Of a stretch of DNA of 64,000 nt, positions 8,819 to 16,747 are shown piece by piece. The translations under genes and the position numbers were made by a program. Source of the stretch: Streptomyces hygroscopicus subsp. hygroscopicus (GTDB lineage: Bacteria > Actinomycetota > Actinomycetes > Streptomycetales > Streptomycetaceae); NCBI RefSeq assembly GCF_030269125.1, contig NZ_BSSM01000008.1, forward strand, positions 186,001-250,000, read 5' to 3'. Numbering within the stretch: the stretch's first letter is position 1; the number at the start of each line of letters is the position of its first letter. The notes under the pieces were generated by a model. It did no database searches. It was not told where the DNA came from and saw nothing but the letters and a program-made list of their open reading frames with translations.

Positions 8819-8874
8819 CTCTACTCTGGTGGGCGGACAGAATCGCACAACCCCCATGAATCAGGAGCCGCCGC

Positions 8875-9843
8875 ATGGATCACATGGGACACATGGATCA
8901 CAGCGGACACGGCATGGTGATGGATCTGCCGCCGTTCACGCTGGGGCGCGGACTCCAGTTCTCGGCCGAACCCTTCTTCCTCGTCACCTGCCTGCTCGGG
9001 CTGGGCCTGTACGCGTGGGGGGTCGTACGACTGCGACGGCGCGGCGACGCGTGGCCGGTCGCCCGCACCGTGTCGTACGTCCTCGGCGTGCTGACCATCA
9101 TGCTGGTGATGTGCACCAGGCTGAACGACTACGGGATGGTCATGTTCAGCGTGCACATGGTGCAGCACATGGTGATCAGCATGCTGTCGCCCATCCTGAT
9201 CCTGCTCGGCGCCCCGGTCACCCTGGCGCTGCGCGCGCTGCCGACCGCGGGTCGGGGCCGCAAGGGCCCGCGCGAGCTGCTGCTGATGCTGCTGCACAGC
9301 CGGTACATGCGGGTCATCACCCACCCGCTGTTCACCATCCCGATGTTCATCGCGAGCCTGTACGTGCTGTACTTCACCCCGCTGTTCGACTTCCTGATGG
9401 GCTCGAAGACCGGGCACATCGCGATGATGGTGCACTTCCTCGCGGTCGGTGTCGTCTTCTTCTGGCCGATCATCGGCGTGGACCCGGGTCCGCACCGGCC
9501 CGGTCACCTGATGCGGATGCTGGAGCTGTTCGCGGGCATGCCGTTCCACGCGTTCTTCGGCATCGCGCTGATGATGGCGTCGACGCCGATGGTCACCACC
9601 TTCCTGCACCCGCCCGCCTCGCTCGGCATCGACGCCCTCTCCGACCAGAACAACGCCGGCGGCATCGCCTGGGCGTTCAGCGAGGTCCCGTCCGTGCTGG
9701 TGCTGATCGCGCTGCTGTTCCAGTGGCACGGCTCCGAGCAGCGGCAGGCCAAGCGCAAGGACCGGCAGGCGGACCGGGACGGCGACCAGGAGCTGGCGGC
9801 GTACAACGCCTACCTGGCGTCGCTGAACGCGCGTCAGGGCTGA
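8875..9843 (+). CDS. CtaG-like cytochrome c oxidase assembly / copper membrane protein
   Basis: A 322-residue polytopic membrane protein of the caa3_CtaG family, implicated in copper delivery to cytochrome c oxidase. The N-terminus is Met/His-rich (MDHMGHMDHSGHG), a plausible copper-binding tail. About seven hydrophobic helices follow, with conserved His/Met in VHMVQHMVISMLSP near 95-110 and PFHAFFGIALM near 225. The C-terminal cytoplasmic tail is basic and charged (RQAKRKDRQADRDGDQ). The start ATG follows CAGGAGCC with normal spacing. It stands alone between hairpins. Confidence 0.88.
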   Translation: MDHMGHMDHSGHGMVMDLPPFTLGRGLQFSAEPFFLVTCLLGLGLYAWGVVRLRRRGDAWPVARTVSYVLGVLTIMLVMCTRLNDYGMVMFSVHMVQHMVISMLSPILILLGAPVTLALRALPTAGRGRKGPRELLLMLLHSRYMRVITHPLFTIPMFIASLYVLYFTPLFDFLMGSKTGHIAMMVHFLAVGVVFFWPIIGVDPGPHRPGHLMRMLELFAGMPFHAFFGIALMMASTPMVTTFLHPPASLGIDALSDQNNAGGIAWAFSEVPSVLVLIALLFQWHGSEQRQAKRKDRQADRDGDQELAAYNAYLASLNARQG

Positions 9844-9847
9844 GTCC

Positions 9848-9873
9848 GGGGCATCCCCTGCGGGGCGGTGCCC
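9848..9873 (+). terminator. Possible terminator after ctaG-like gene
   Basis: Nested arms GGGCA/TGCCC (9849-9853, 9869-9873) and CCCC/GGGG (9855-9858, 9862-9865), right after the stop codon. Confidence 0.35.
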
Positions 9874-9909
9874 GGGGCACCATGGGGGACCCATGAGGAG
9901 GGTGTCGCG

Positions 9910-10101
9910 TTGCCGGGTCCCCGGAAGGGTCCCCCGCACCGTTTCGCCGACGGCTCCGTCCGGGTGATGGACGCGCTCACGGCGAGCACCCTCGTCGCCG
10001 TGACCGCCCACACGGTGACGCTCGGCGGCGACGGCCGGCTCCGGTCCGGCGGGGCGGTGCCGGGCCTGCTGACCCTCGTCACGGCCGTCACCCGGTCGTA
10101 G
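9910..10101 (+). CDS. Small protein of unknown function
   Basis: A 63-codon reading frame opening with TTG. A good ribosome site, GAGGAGGGTG, ends 7 bases before it. The product has a basic N-terminus (PGPRKGPPHRF) and a hydrophobic Ala/Thr/Val-rich remainder without a clear membrane helix. I recognise no family. A longer form starting at an ATG at 9868 would overlap the upstream hairpin and has no ribosome site. It may be a real small gene or chance coding in GC-rich DNA. Confidence 0.35.
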   Translation: MPGPRKGPPHRFADGSVRVMDALTASTLVAVTAHTVTLGGDGRLRSGGAVPGLLTLVTAVTRS

Positions 10102-10146
10102 CCGCCCCCGGCGTCCTGGTCGGCCCTCGCTGATTACAGTGCCCGC

Positions 10147-10632
10147 ATGAGCAGCAGGACCGCGTCCTTCGACGAACTCGACCGCAAGATCATCACCGCG
10201 CTGATGGCGAACGCCAGGACCAGCTTCGCCGAGATCGGCGCGGCGATCGGGCTGTCCGCGACGGCGGTCAAGCGGCGCGTGGACCGGCTGCGCGAGACCG
10301 GGGTGATCACCGGGTTCACCGCGACGGTGGAACCCTCGGCGCTCGGCTGGCGCACGGAAGCCTACGTCGAGGTCTACTGCGAGGGCGCGGCCCCGCCCCG
10401 GCGCCTCGCGGAGGTCGTCCGCAACCATCCGGAGATCACGGCGGCCATGACGGTGACCGGCGGCGCGGACGCGCTGCTGCACGTACGGGCGCGGGACGTG
10501 GACCACTTCGAGGAGGTGCTGGAGCGGATCCGCACCGTGCCCTTCATCCGCAAGACGATCAGCGTGATGGTGCTCTCGCACCTCCTCCCCGACAGCCCGG
10601 AGGCGGGCGCCACCCAGGCGGCCCCCGAATGA
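10147..10632 (+). CDS. Lrp/AsnC family transcriptional regulator
   Basis: A 161-residue feast/famine regulator. The helix-turn-helix is DELDRKIITALMANARTSFAEIG ... TAVKRRVDRLR at residues 7-55 (written in two parts), followed by a RAM effector domain (ITAAMTVTGGADALLHVRARD, about 97-118, given in part). It precedes the ddaH-rocD pair on the same strand. Paired CGCAG/CTGCG palindromes lie in the intervening 176 bp, so it probably controls that arginine/ornithine module with an amino acid effector. The start ATG lies close to an upstream TGATTACAGT box, which could be a -10 of a short-leader transcript. Confidence 0.9.
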   Translation: MSSRTASFDELDRKIITALMANARTSFAEIGAAIGLSATAVKRRVDRLRETGVITGFTATVEPSALGWRTEAYVEVYCEGAAPPRRLAEVVRNHPEITAAMTVTGGADALLHVRARDVDHFEEVLERIRTVPFIRKTISVMVLSHLLPDSPEAGATQAAPE

Positions 10633-10667
10633 CCGGGGACGGTCTGCGGCTGATGATCAGAAGTATG

Positions 10668-10733
10668 CGCAGCAGGGCTGCGTGAGCGCGGCCGACAACG
10701 CAGCGATGTTGCAGGTCCACGCAGCTTTCTGCG
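10668..10733. promoter_or_regulatory. Two CGCAG/CTGCG palindromes, candidate AsnC operators
   Basis: CGCAGC-AGG-GCTGCG (10668-10682) and CGCAG-CTTT-CTGCG (10720-10733), centres about 51 bp apart, in the promoter region between the AsnC-type regulator and ddaH. A further half-site ACGCAGC lies between them. The spacing of about five helical turns would put both on one DNA face. Confidence 0.5.
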
Positions 10734-10808
10734 CTTGTCGGGCGTCCTCGTTCCTTCCTACCGTGGTGTCATCCAACAGTGACAGACGGAAACCGGAGGG
10801 AACCCTCT

Positions 10809-11618
10809 GTGTCCGACAGCCGTGAATCGCGCCCTCGGCGCTTCCTCGTCTGTGAACCCAGACACTTCGCGGTGCAGTACGCGATCAACCCCTGGATGAA
10901 CCCCGACCGGCCGGTTGACGTGGATCTCGCGCGGGAGCAGTGGCAGGAGCTGATCCGCACCTACCGCGCCCACGGCCACACCGTCGACGCCGTCGAGCCG
11001 GTGCCGGGCCTGCCGGACATGGTGTTCGCGGCCAACGCGGCGTGCGTGGTCGGCGGCCGGGTCTTCGGCTCCCTGTTCCACGCCCCGGAGCGGCGCCCCG
11101 AGTCGCTGCACTACGACACCTGGTTCAAGGCGGCGGGATACACCGTGTACCGCCCCGAGGCGGTGTCCGAGGGCGAGGGCGACCTGGTGTGGACGGGCCG
11201 GTACGTCCTGGCCGGCACCGGGTTCCGCACCACCCGGGAGGCCCATCGTGAAGCGCAGGAGTTCCTGGGGCACCCGGTGATCGGCCTGACACTGGTGGAT
11301 CCGTACTTCTACCATCTGGACACGGCGCTGTTCGTGCTGGACGACGCCAACGTCTGCTACTACCCGGAGGCGTTCTCGCCGGGCAGCCGCGAGGTGCTGC
11401 GGCGCCTGTTCCCGGACGCGGTGGAGGCCACCCGCGAGGACGCGATGGCCTGGGGCCTGAACTCGGTGTCCGACGGCCGGCACGTGTTCATCGCGCCCCA
11501 GGCGGAGGCGCTGTCCGAGCGCCTCGCCGGCCATGGTTACGTTCCCGTCCCCGTCGACCTGTCGGAGTTCCACAAGGCCGGCGGTGGCATCAAGTGCTGC
11601 ACCCAGGAGATCCGCTGA
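10809..11618 (+). CDS. ddaH: Dimethylarginine dimethylaminohydrolase / amidinotransferase-fold enzyme
   Basis: A 269-residue pentein-fold hydrolase expected to convert N-omega-methylated arginines to citrulline and methylamines. Visible: substrate loop LPDMVFAANAA near 67, acidic EGEGDLVWTG near 120, catalytic His in YFYHLDTALFVL near 160, and the nucleophile Cys at the C-terminus, GGGIKCCTQEIR. The start is the GTG at 10809 with GGAGGG 8 bases before it; an upstream ATG (10779) has no ribosome site. The stop overlaps the ornithine aminotransferase start by one base (TGATG). DDAH versus arginine deiminase-like specificity cannot be settled from sequence alone. Confidence 0.88.
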   Translation: MSDSRESRPRRFLVCEPRHFAVQYAINPWMNPDRPVDVDLAREQWQELIRTYRAHGHTVDAVEPVPGLPDMVFAANAACVVGGRVFGSLFHAPERRPESLHYDTWFKAAGYTVYRPEAVSEGEGDLVWTGRYVLAGTGFRTTREAHREAQEFLGHPVIGLTLVDPYFYHLDTALFVLDDANVCYYPEAFSPGSREVLRRLFPDAVEATREDAMAWGLNSVSDGRHVFIAPQAEALSERLAGHGYVPVPVDLSEFHKAGGGIKCCTQEIR

Positions 11619-12835
11619 TGACCGCACCCGCGCGCACCCGTACGTCCGACGACCTGATCCGTGCGGAGGAGCCGGTCCTGGCGCACAACTACCACCCGCT
11701 GCCGGTGGTCGTGGCACGGGCCGAGGGCGCCTGGGTGGAGGACGTCGAGGGCCGTCGCTACCTGGACATGCTCTCCGGGTACTCGGCGCTCAACTTCGGC
11801 CACCGGCACCCGGCCCTGATCGAGGCCGCCCACCGCCAGCTGGACCAGCTCACCCTCACCTCCCGCGCGTTCCACAACGACCGGCTGGCGGAGTTCGCCG
11901 AGCGGCTCGCGGCCCTGACCGGCCTGGACATGGTGCTGCCGATGAACACCGGTGCCGAGGCGGTGGAGAGCGGCATCAAGGTGGCCCGCAAGTGGGCGTA
12001 CGACGTCAAGGGCGTACCCGCCGACCAGGCCACGATCGTGGTCGCGGCGGACAACTTCCACGGCCGTACGACGACGATCGTGAGCTTCTCCACCGACGAG
12101 ACGGCACGGGCGGGCTTCGGCCCGTTCACGCCCGGCTTCACGATCGTGCCGTACAACGACATGGCCGCGCTGGAGGAGGCCGTCGACGAGAACACGGCGG
12201 CGGTGCTGATCGAGCCCATCCAGGGCGAGGCCGGGGTGGTCATCCCGGACGACGGCTACCTGACGGGCGTGCGCGAGCTGACCCGGCGCAAGGGCTGCCT
12301 GTTCATCGCGGACGAGATCCAGTCGGGCCTCGGCCGTACGGGCCGTACGCTCGCCGTCGAGCACGAGGCCGTGGTGCCGGACGTGCTGCTGCTCGGCAAG
12401 GCGCTCGGCGGCGGCATCGTGCCGGTGTCGGCGGTGGTAGCCCGGCGCGAGGTGATGAGCGTCCTGCACCCGGGCGAGCACGGCTCGACGTTCGGTGGCA
12501 ACCCGCTCGCGGCGGCGGTCGGCATCGCGGTGATCGAGCTGCTGGAGACCGGTGAGTTCCAGCAGCGGGCCGCCGAGCTGGGCGTGATCCTGCGGGACGG
12601 GCTGACCGAGCTGGTGGGCAGGGGCGTGCTCGGCTTCCGCGCCCGGGGACTGTGGGCGGGCGTCGACATCGACCCGGCGATCGGCACCGGGCGCGAGATC
12701 AGCGAGCGCCTGATGCGGCAGGGGGTCCTGGCCAAGGACACCCATGGCTCCACGATCCGCCTCGCACCGCCGCTGACGATCACGGCGGAGGAACTGCGCT
12801 CCGCGCTCGGCACGCTGGAGCGGGTGCTGGGCTGA
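11618..12835 (+). CDS. rocD: Ornithine--oxo-acid aminotransferase
   Basis: A 405-residue class III PLP aminotransferase converting ornithine plus 2-oxoglutarate to glutamate semialdehyde. PLP signature: LFIADEIQSGLGRTGR (Asp contacting pyridine N, near 228) and the Schiff-base Lys in LLLGKALGGGIVPVSA near 256. The N-terminal YHPLPVVVARAEGAWVEDVEG and the substrate segment MLSGYSALNFGHRHP are typical of ornithine aminotransferase. The start is the ATG overlapping the ddaH stop. With ddaH and the AsnC regulator it forms an arginine/ornithine-side catabolic module. The perfect hairpin that follows ends the transcript. Confidence 0.92.
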   Translation: MTAPARTRTSDDLIRAEEPVLAHNYHPLPVVVARAEGAWVEDVEGRRYLDMLSGYSALNFGHRHPALIEAAHRQLDQLTLTSRAFHNDRLAEFAERLAALTGLDMVLPMNTGAEAVESGIKVARKWAYDVKGVPADQATIVVAADNFHGRTTTIVSFSTDETARAGFGPFTPGFTIVPYNDMAALEEAVDENTAAVLIEPIQGEAGVVIPDDGYLTGVRELTRRKGCLFIADEIQSGLGRTGRTLAVEHEAVVPDVLLLGKALGGGIVPVSAVVARREVMSVLHPGEHGSTFGGNPLAAAVGIAVIELLETGEFQQRAAELGVILRDGLTELVGRGVLGFRARGLWAGVDIDPAIGTGREISERLMRQGVLAKDTHGSTIRLAPPLTITAEELRSALGTLERVLG

Positions 12836-12846
12836 GGCTCGGGCGG

Positions 12847-12874
12847 GGGATCTCCATCCCTGGGTGGAGATCCC
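12847..12874 (+). terminator. Terminator after rocD
   Basis: Perfect 10-bp arms GGGATCTCCA and TGGAGATCCC around an 8-base loop, 12 bp after the stop. Confidence 0.75.
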
Positions 12875-12929
12875 TCCATCGACCCATGGGTGCTGGTGAA
12901 CGGTGGGGGGCCGGACGCAGCCTTGAGGC

Positions 12930-13565
12930 ATGAACTCGCTGCGTCCGGCACTCGCCGTCCTCACCAGTGCCTGTTTTCTGGTCGTCGCCGTCGCCTGGTC
13001 GCTCGGCGCGGTCCACTTCGGCATCAGGAGCCACGGTGGCGTCCGCGGCCAGCTCCGTGCGTCACGGACCTCCGCGGCCCGCCGGATCGGACTGATCGCG
13101 GGCGTGGCCGTGTTCCTCCTGGCGGTGCGGCACACCCGGGGGTTCTGGGAGCATCTGCGGTTCTGGCAGCCCGTACCGGCGCTGCTCGGCGCCCTGCTCG
13201 CCGTGGCGTCCACGGCCCTGCTGCTCTGGTCCCGCTGGGTACTGGGCGCGATGTGGGACAGCGTCCCCTCGGTCCAGCAGCACCACGAGCTGCGCACCGG
13301 CGGCCCGTACGGGCTGGTCCGCCACCCCATCTGCACCGGCGTCCTCGGCCTGCCCACCGGCGCGACGCCGGCCTGCGGCTTCGGTGTCCTGACCGCCTTC
13401 CTGGCCGTCTCGATCCCCTGGCTGCCGCGCCGGGTCCGCATCGAGGACGCTCTCATGGCAGGCGCGTTCGGACCCGCGTACGACGCGTACCGGGACCGCG
13501 TCCCGGCCCTCATACCCCGGATGCGCCCCGCGCGTCCGCAGGGCGTCGGCGCCGGGCGGCCGTAG
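12930..13565 (+). CDS. ICMT/phospholipid-methyltransferase-like membrane protein
   Basis: A 211-residue membrane protein with about four to five hydrophobic helices. The SAM-binding signature of isoprenylcysteine O-methyltransferase-type enzymes is visible: ELRTGGPYGLVRHPICTGVL near 125 (the usual HPxYxG reads HPICTG) and RIEDALMAGAFGPAYDAY near 170. Bacterial members methylate unknown small molecules or lipids. The start ATG lies 55 bp after the rocD hairpin. The next gene is a PlsC acyltransferase, but 127 bp away, so co-transcription is uncertain. Confidence 0.78.
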   Translation: MNSLRPALAVLTSACFLVVAVAWSLGAVHFGIRSHGGVRGQLRASRTSAARRIGLIAGVAVFLLAVRHTRGFWEHLRFWQPVPALLGALLAVASTALLLWSRWVLGAMWDSVPSVQQHHELRTGGPYGLVRHPICTGVLGLPTGATPACGFGVLTAFLAVSIPWLPRRVRIEDALMAGAFGPAYDAYRDRVPALIPRMRPARPQGVGAGRP

Positions 13566-13692
13566 GCGGGGCGGTCGCGCCGGCCGGCCCGAGCCGCTCC
13601 CCCGAAGGCGCCTGGCCCGGTTGTCCTCGGGGGCGAGTGGCAGCACGCTGTCCTCGCGGCCGAGCCGCGCCGCCGGAGTGAGGAGCGACCCC

Positions 13693-14421
13693 TTGTTCTA
13701 CTACCTGCTCAAGTACGTGCTGCTGGGTCCCCTGCTCAGACTGGCCTTCCGGCCCCGCGTCGAGGGCCTGGAGAACGTGCCGGCGACGGGCCCGGCGATC
13801 GTCGCCGGGAACCATCTCTCCTTCTCCGACCACTTCCTGATGCCCGCGATCCTCAGGCGCCGCATCACCTTCCTCGCCAAGGCGGAGTACTTCACCGGGC
13901 CCGGCCTCAAGGGCCGGCTCACCGCGTTCTTCTTCCGCAGCGCCGGCCAGATCCCCGTGGACCGCTCGGGTCAGGAGGCCGGCCGGGCCGCGATCCGCGA
14001 GGGCCTCGGCGTGCTGCGCCGGGGGGAGCTGCTCGGCATCTACCCGGAGGGGACGCGCTCGCACGACGGCCGGCTGTACAAGGGGAAGGTCGGAGTGGCC
14101 GTGATGGCGCTGACGGCGGGCGTCGAGGTGGTTCCCTGCGCCATGATCGGCACCTTCGAGGCCCAACCACCCGGCAAGGTGATCCCGAGGATCCGCCCGG
14201 TCACCATCCGCTTCGGCAAGCCCCTCGACTTCTCGCGCCATGCGGGCATGGAGCGGCAGAAGGCGGTCCTGCGGGCCGTCACCGACGAGATCATGTACGC
14301 CGTCCTGGCCCTGTCCGAGCAGGAGTACGTCGACCAGTACGCGGCCGTCGCCAAGGCGGAGCAGTCCCCGGCCGCCGCGGGCCGGAAGGAGCGCCGGTTC
14401 CCCCGGGCACCCCTTTCCTGA
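13693..14421 (+). CDS. 1-acyl-sn-glycerol-3-phosphate acyltransferase (PlsC family)
   Basis: This enzyme transfers an acyl chain to lysophosphatidate or a similar acceptor at the inner membrane, 242 residues. The acyltransferase block NHLSFSDHF (HX4D catalytic dyad) is near 40 and the glycerophosphate block YPEGTRS near 116. A hydrophobic N-terminus (FYYLLKYVLLGPLLRLAF) probably anchors it. I place the start at TTG 13693, preceded by GTGAGGAG. Relatives begin with a similar short YYLLKYV segment. GTG at 13678 or TTG at 13621 would add unconserved residues. Confidence 0.88.
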   Translation: MFYYLLKYVLLGPLLRLAFRPRVEGLENVPATGPAIVAGNHLSFSDHFLMPAILRRRITFLAKAEYFTGPGLKGRLTAFFFRSAGQIPVDRSGQEAGRAAIREGLGVLRRGELLGIYPEGTRSHDGRLYKGKVGVAVMALTAGVEVVPCAMIGTFEAQPPGKVIPRIRPVTIRFGKPLDFSRHAGMERQKAVLRAVTDEIMYAVLALSEQEYVDQYAAVAKAEQSPAAAGRKERRFPRAPLS

Positions 14422-14447
14422 CGCCCGCCCCGGTGGGCCGGCCTGCC

Positions 14448-15302
14448 TCAGCCGAGCAGCTCCCGTGCTTCGTCCAGCACGCGGCGCAGCCGGAGCGCGT
14501 CCGGGGCCAGCGCGGTGACCAGCGCGGCCGGGCCGGGCAGCGGCATCAGGGCGGCGCACTCCCCCAGCATGCGCGCCCCCGGCGGCCGCTCGGCGAACTC
14601 CGGTCGGACGACCAGCAGTTGGCCCACCGCCCGGTGGCCCGCGAGGGCGGCGGGGCCGTCCCAGCCGCCCGGCGCGCCAGGACCGCAGGACAGTTCCTGG
14701 TCCAGGACGGTGCGGCCCGCGACACGCAGGGTGAGGCGGCTGGTGAGCAGGCCGGGTGTCTCCCCCGCGCGGCCGAGCACCTGCTCCTCGCGGAGCACCA
14801 GCCGGGCGCCTGCGGCGAGTTCGGCCAGGGTGGTGACCCGCAGGTCGCTGCCGGTGGCGGAGATCAACTGTTCGGGCAGCCAGCGCAGTTCGGCGCCGTC
14901 GGCCACGTCGAGCCGGACGTCGTAGCGGGCCTCGCCCGGGGCCTGGCCCGGCAGGGCGAGGGTGGCGGCGGAGGAGCCGAGGTGCAGCCGGGCGTCCTCC
15001 TCGACCCGGGCGTGCAGGGTGAATCGGTCACCGCCGAGGGGGCCGCTCATCGCGCCGACGACCATCACCCTGGCCTCCCCGCCGCTCCCCCGTGTGCGGC
15101 GCGGCGCCAGCGGCCCCGAGCCGTCCAGCACGGGCAGCGCGGTACCGCCGCGGCCGTCGGCGCGGGCCACGATCCGGGCGTCGGCGCGGACACCGCCCGG
15201 CAGATCGGCACGGGCGCCGGTCAGGGCGGTGCCGGGGGCATCCCCACGGACGCCGGCCGTGGCCGGGCCCGGGGCGTCCGCACGGACACCGGCCAGGGTC
15301 AT
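14448..15302 (-). CDS. ureD: Urease accessory protein UreD
   Basis: Chaperone that, with UreF and UreG, inserts nickel into apo-urease. It is 284 residues, of UreD/UreH type: a beta-rich protein with the LGSSAATLALPG region near 90 and RWLPEQLISATGSDLRV near 135. The first 50 residues are unusually rich in Gly/Ala/Arg with repeated Arg-x-Asp units (GVRADAPG, GVRGDAPG, GARADLPG, GVRADA), a low-complexity stretch not typical of the family core. The start is the ATG overlapping the ureG stop by 4 bp. It is the last gene of the urease operon and convergent with the PlsC gene. Confidence 0.9.
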   Translation of the reverse strand: MTLAGVRADAPGPATAGVRGDAPGTALTGARADLPGGVRADARIVARADGRGGTALPVLDGSGPLAPRRTRGSGGEARVMVVGAMSGPLGGDRFTLHARVEEDARLHLGSSAATLALPGQAPGEARYDVRLDVADGAELRWLPEQLISATGSDLRVTTLAELAAGARLVLREEQVLGRAGETPGLLTSRLTLRVAGRTVLDQELSCGPGAPGGWDGPAALAGHRAVGQLLVVRPEFAERPPGARMLGECAALMPLPGPAALVTALAPDALRLRRVLDEARELLG

Positions 15303-15976
15303 GCCGTCCACGCGGCGAGCCGTTCCCGGACCCAGGCGGCGACGTCGGCGACACCGCTGCCGCCGCGCAGGGACTGGAGGACGACGGGGAGCTCGGCCCG
15401 CTGGGTCTTGGCGTCGGCGGCCATCCGGGCGAGGTCGGAGCCGACGTAGGGGGCGAGGTCGGTCTTGTTGACGACCAGCAGGTCGGCGGTCGTGACGCCG
15501 GGGCCGCCCTTGCGCGGGATGTCGTCGCCGCCGGCCACGTCGATCACGAAGATCTGGGCGTCCACCAGCCCCTTGGAGAAGGTCGCGGTGAGGTTGTCGC
15601 CGCCGGACTCCACCAGGATCAGATCCAGCGGGCCGACGGTCTCCTCCAGGTCCTCGACGGCCTCCAGGTTGGCGGAGATGTCGTCCCGGATCGCGGTGTG
15701 CGGACAGGCGCCCGTCTCCACGGCGGTGATCCGCTCGGGCGGCAGCACGGCCTCCCGCAGCAGGAACTCGGCGTCCTCACGGGTGTAGATGTCGTTGGTG
15801 ACGACGGCGAGCGACAGCTCGTCCCGCAGCTCCCGGCAGAGCGCGGCGACCGTGGCGGTCTTCCCGGACCCGACGGGCCCGCCGAGCCCGATGCGCAGGG
15901 CACGGCGCGTCCCGTCCGGGCGGTGCGCGTCGGCGCTGACGGCGGCGGGACCGTGGGGGAGGTGGTCGAGGTGCAT
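15299..15976 (-). CDS. ureG: Urease accessory GTPase UreG
   Basis: A SIMIBI-class GTPase of 225 residues driving nickel insertion. P-loop GLGGPVGSGKTATVAALCR near 31, the Cys-Pro-His nickel site ETGACPHTAIRDD near 93, ESGGDNL near 122, and the base-recognition motif VVNKTDLAP near 170. A short His/Asp N-terminus (MHLDHLPHG) may bind metal. The ATG start has CAGGAG 7 bases upstream. It is 85 bp downstream of ureF and coupled to ureD. Confidence 0.95.
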   Translation of the reverse strand: MHLDHLPHGPAAVSADAHRPDGTRRALRIGLGGPVGSGKTATVAALCRELRDELSLAVVTNDIYTREDAEFLLREAVLPPERITAVETGACPHTAIRDDISANLEAVEDLEETVGPLDLILVESGGDNLTATFSKGLVDAQIFVIDVAGGDDIPRKGGPGVTTADLLVVNKTDLAPYVGSDLARMAADAKTQRAELPVVLQSLRGGSGVADVAAWVRERLAAWTA

Positions 15977-16061
15977 GTACGGCTCCTGGAGGCCGGGGGC
16001 TTGTTCAAAAGGGGTGGTGCGGGACGGGCGCTCGTCGGCCGACGGCTGCGGGGCGGGGAGA

Positions 16062-16736
16062 TCAGGACGCGAACAGCCGGGCCGGCCATGACGCGTGGGC
16101 CTCGGCCATGATCTCCAGCAGCGGGCCGGACGCCGCCGGCAGCGCGGCGACCCCCCGCGCGGCCGCTCTCCCCGCCGCTCCCACCGCCGACTCCGCGACC
16201 GCGTCCAGCTCCGGCGCCAGCCGCGCCAGCACCCCCGTCGCGTCGAAGGGGTCGAGGCTGAGCAGTCGTACGGTCGCCGTCGCCGGTCCGCTGACGCTCT
16301 CGTACAGCGCGCAGTACGCCGCGTCCGAGGGCCCGAGCCCGGCCGCCCGCGCGGCGAGTCCGAGCACCACGGGTTGGTGGGCCCCCTTGGGGAACCACCC
16401 CGCGACCCGGTCGAGTTCCGCGCACGGCCAGCTCGCCCGCGCGGCCCGCAGCAGCTGCCGGCCGAGCCTCCGGGCGGCGAGCCGCAGCGCCGGGGACGGC
16501 GTCCGGGCGTCCGCCGCCGCGTCCAGCTCCCGGGGGTCCACACCGAGCACGGCCGCCGCCGCGAGCGCCCCCGCGACCAGCCCCGCCGTGTGCAGCCGGC
16601 CCCGGCAGAAGTCCTCCAGGTCCCCGGCGCCGGTGATGCGCCCCGCCTTGACCGCGGCCTCCGCCCCGCCGGAGTGGGCGTGCCCTCCGGCGGGGAAGCG
16701 GCCGTCGGCCAGGACGAGCAGTGCCGCGCGTGTCAT
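16062..16736 (-). CDS. ureF: Urease accessory protein UreF
   Basis: An all-helical chaperone of 224 residues that modulates UreG during urease activation. The N-terminal LLVLADGRFPAGGHAHSGG and the central WFPKGAHQPVVLGLAARAAG are recognisable for the family, although UreF is poorly conserved. The ATG start lies 11 bp after the ureC stop. The 85-bp gap to ureG carries no obvious hairpin, so it remains in the operon. Confidence 0.88.
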   Translation of the reverse strand: MTRAALLVLADGRFPAGGHAHSGGAEAAVKAGRITGAGDLEDFCRGRLHTAGLVAGALAAAAVLGVDPRELDAAADARTPSPALRLAARRLGRQLLRAARASWPCAELDRVAGWFPKGAHQPVVLGLAARAAGLGPSDAAYCALYESVSGPATATVRLLSLDPFDATGVLARLAPELDAVAESAVGAAGRAAARGVAALPAASGPLLEIMAEAHASWPARLFAS

Positions 16737-16747
16737 CGCCGGTGCCG

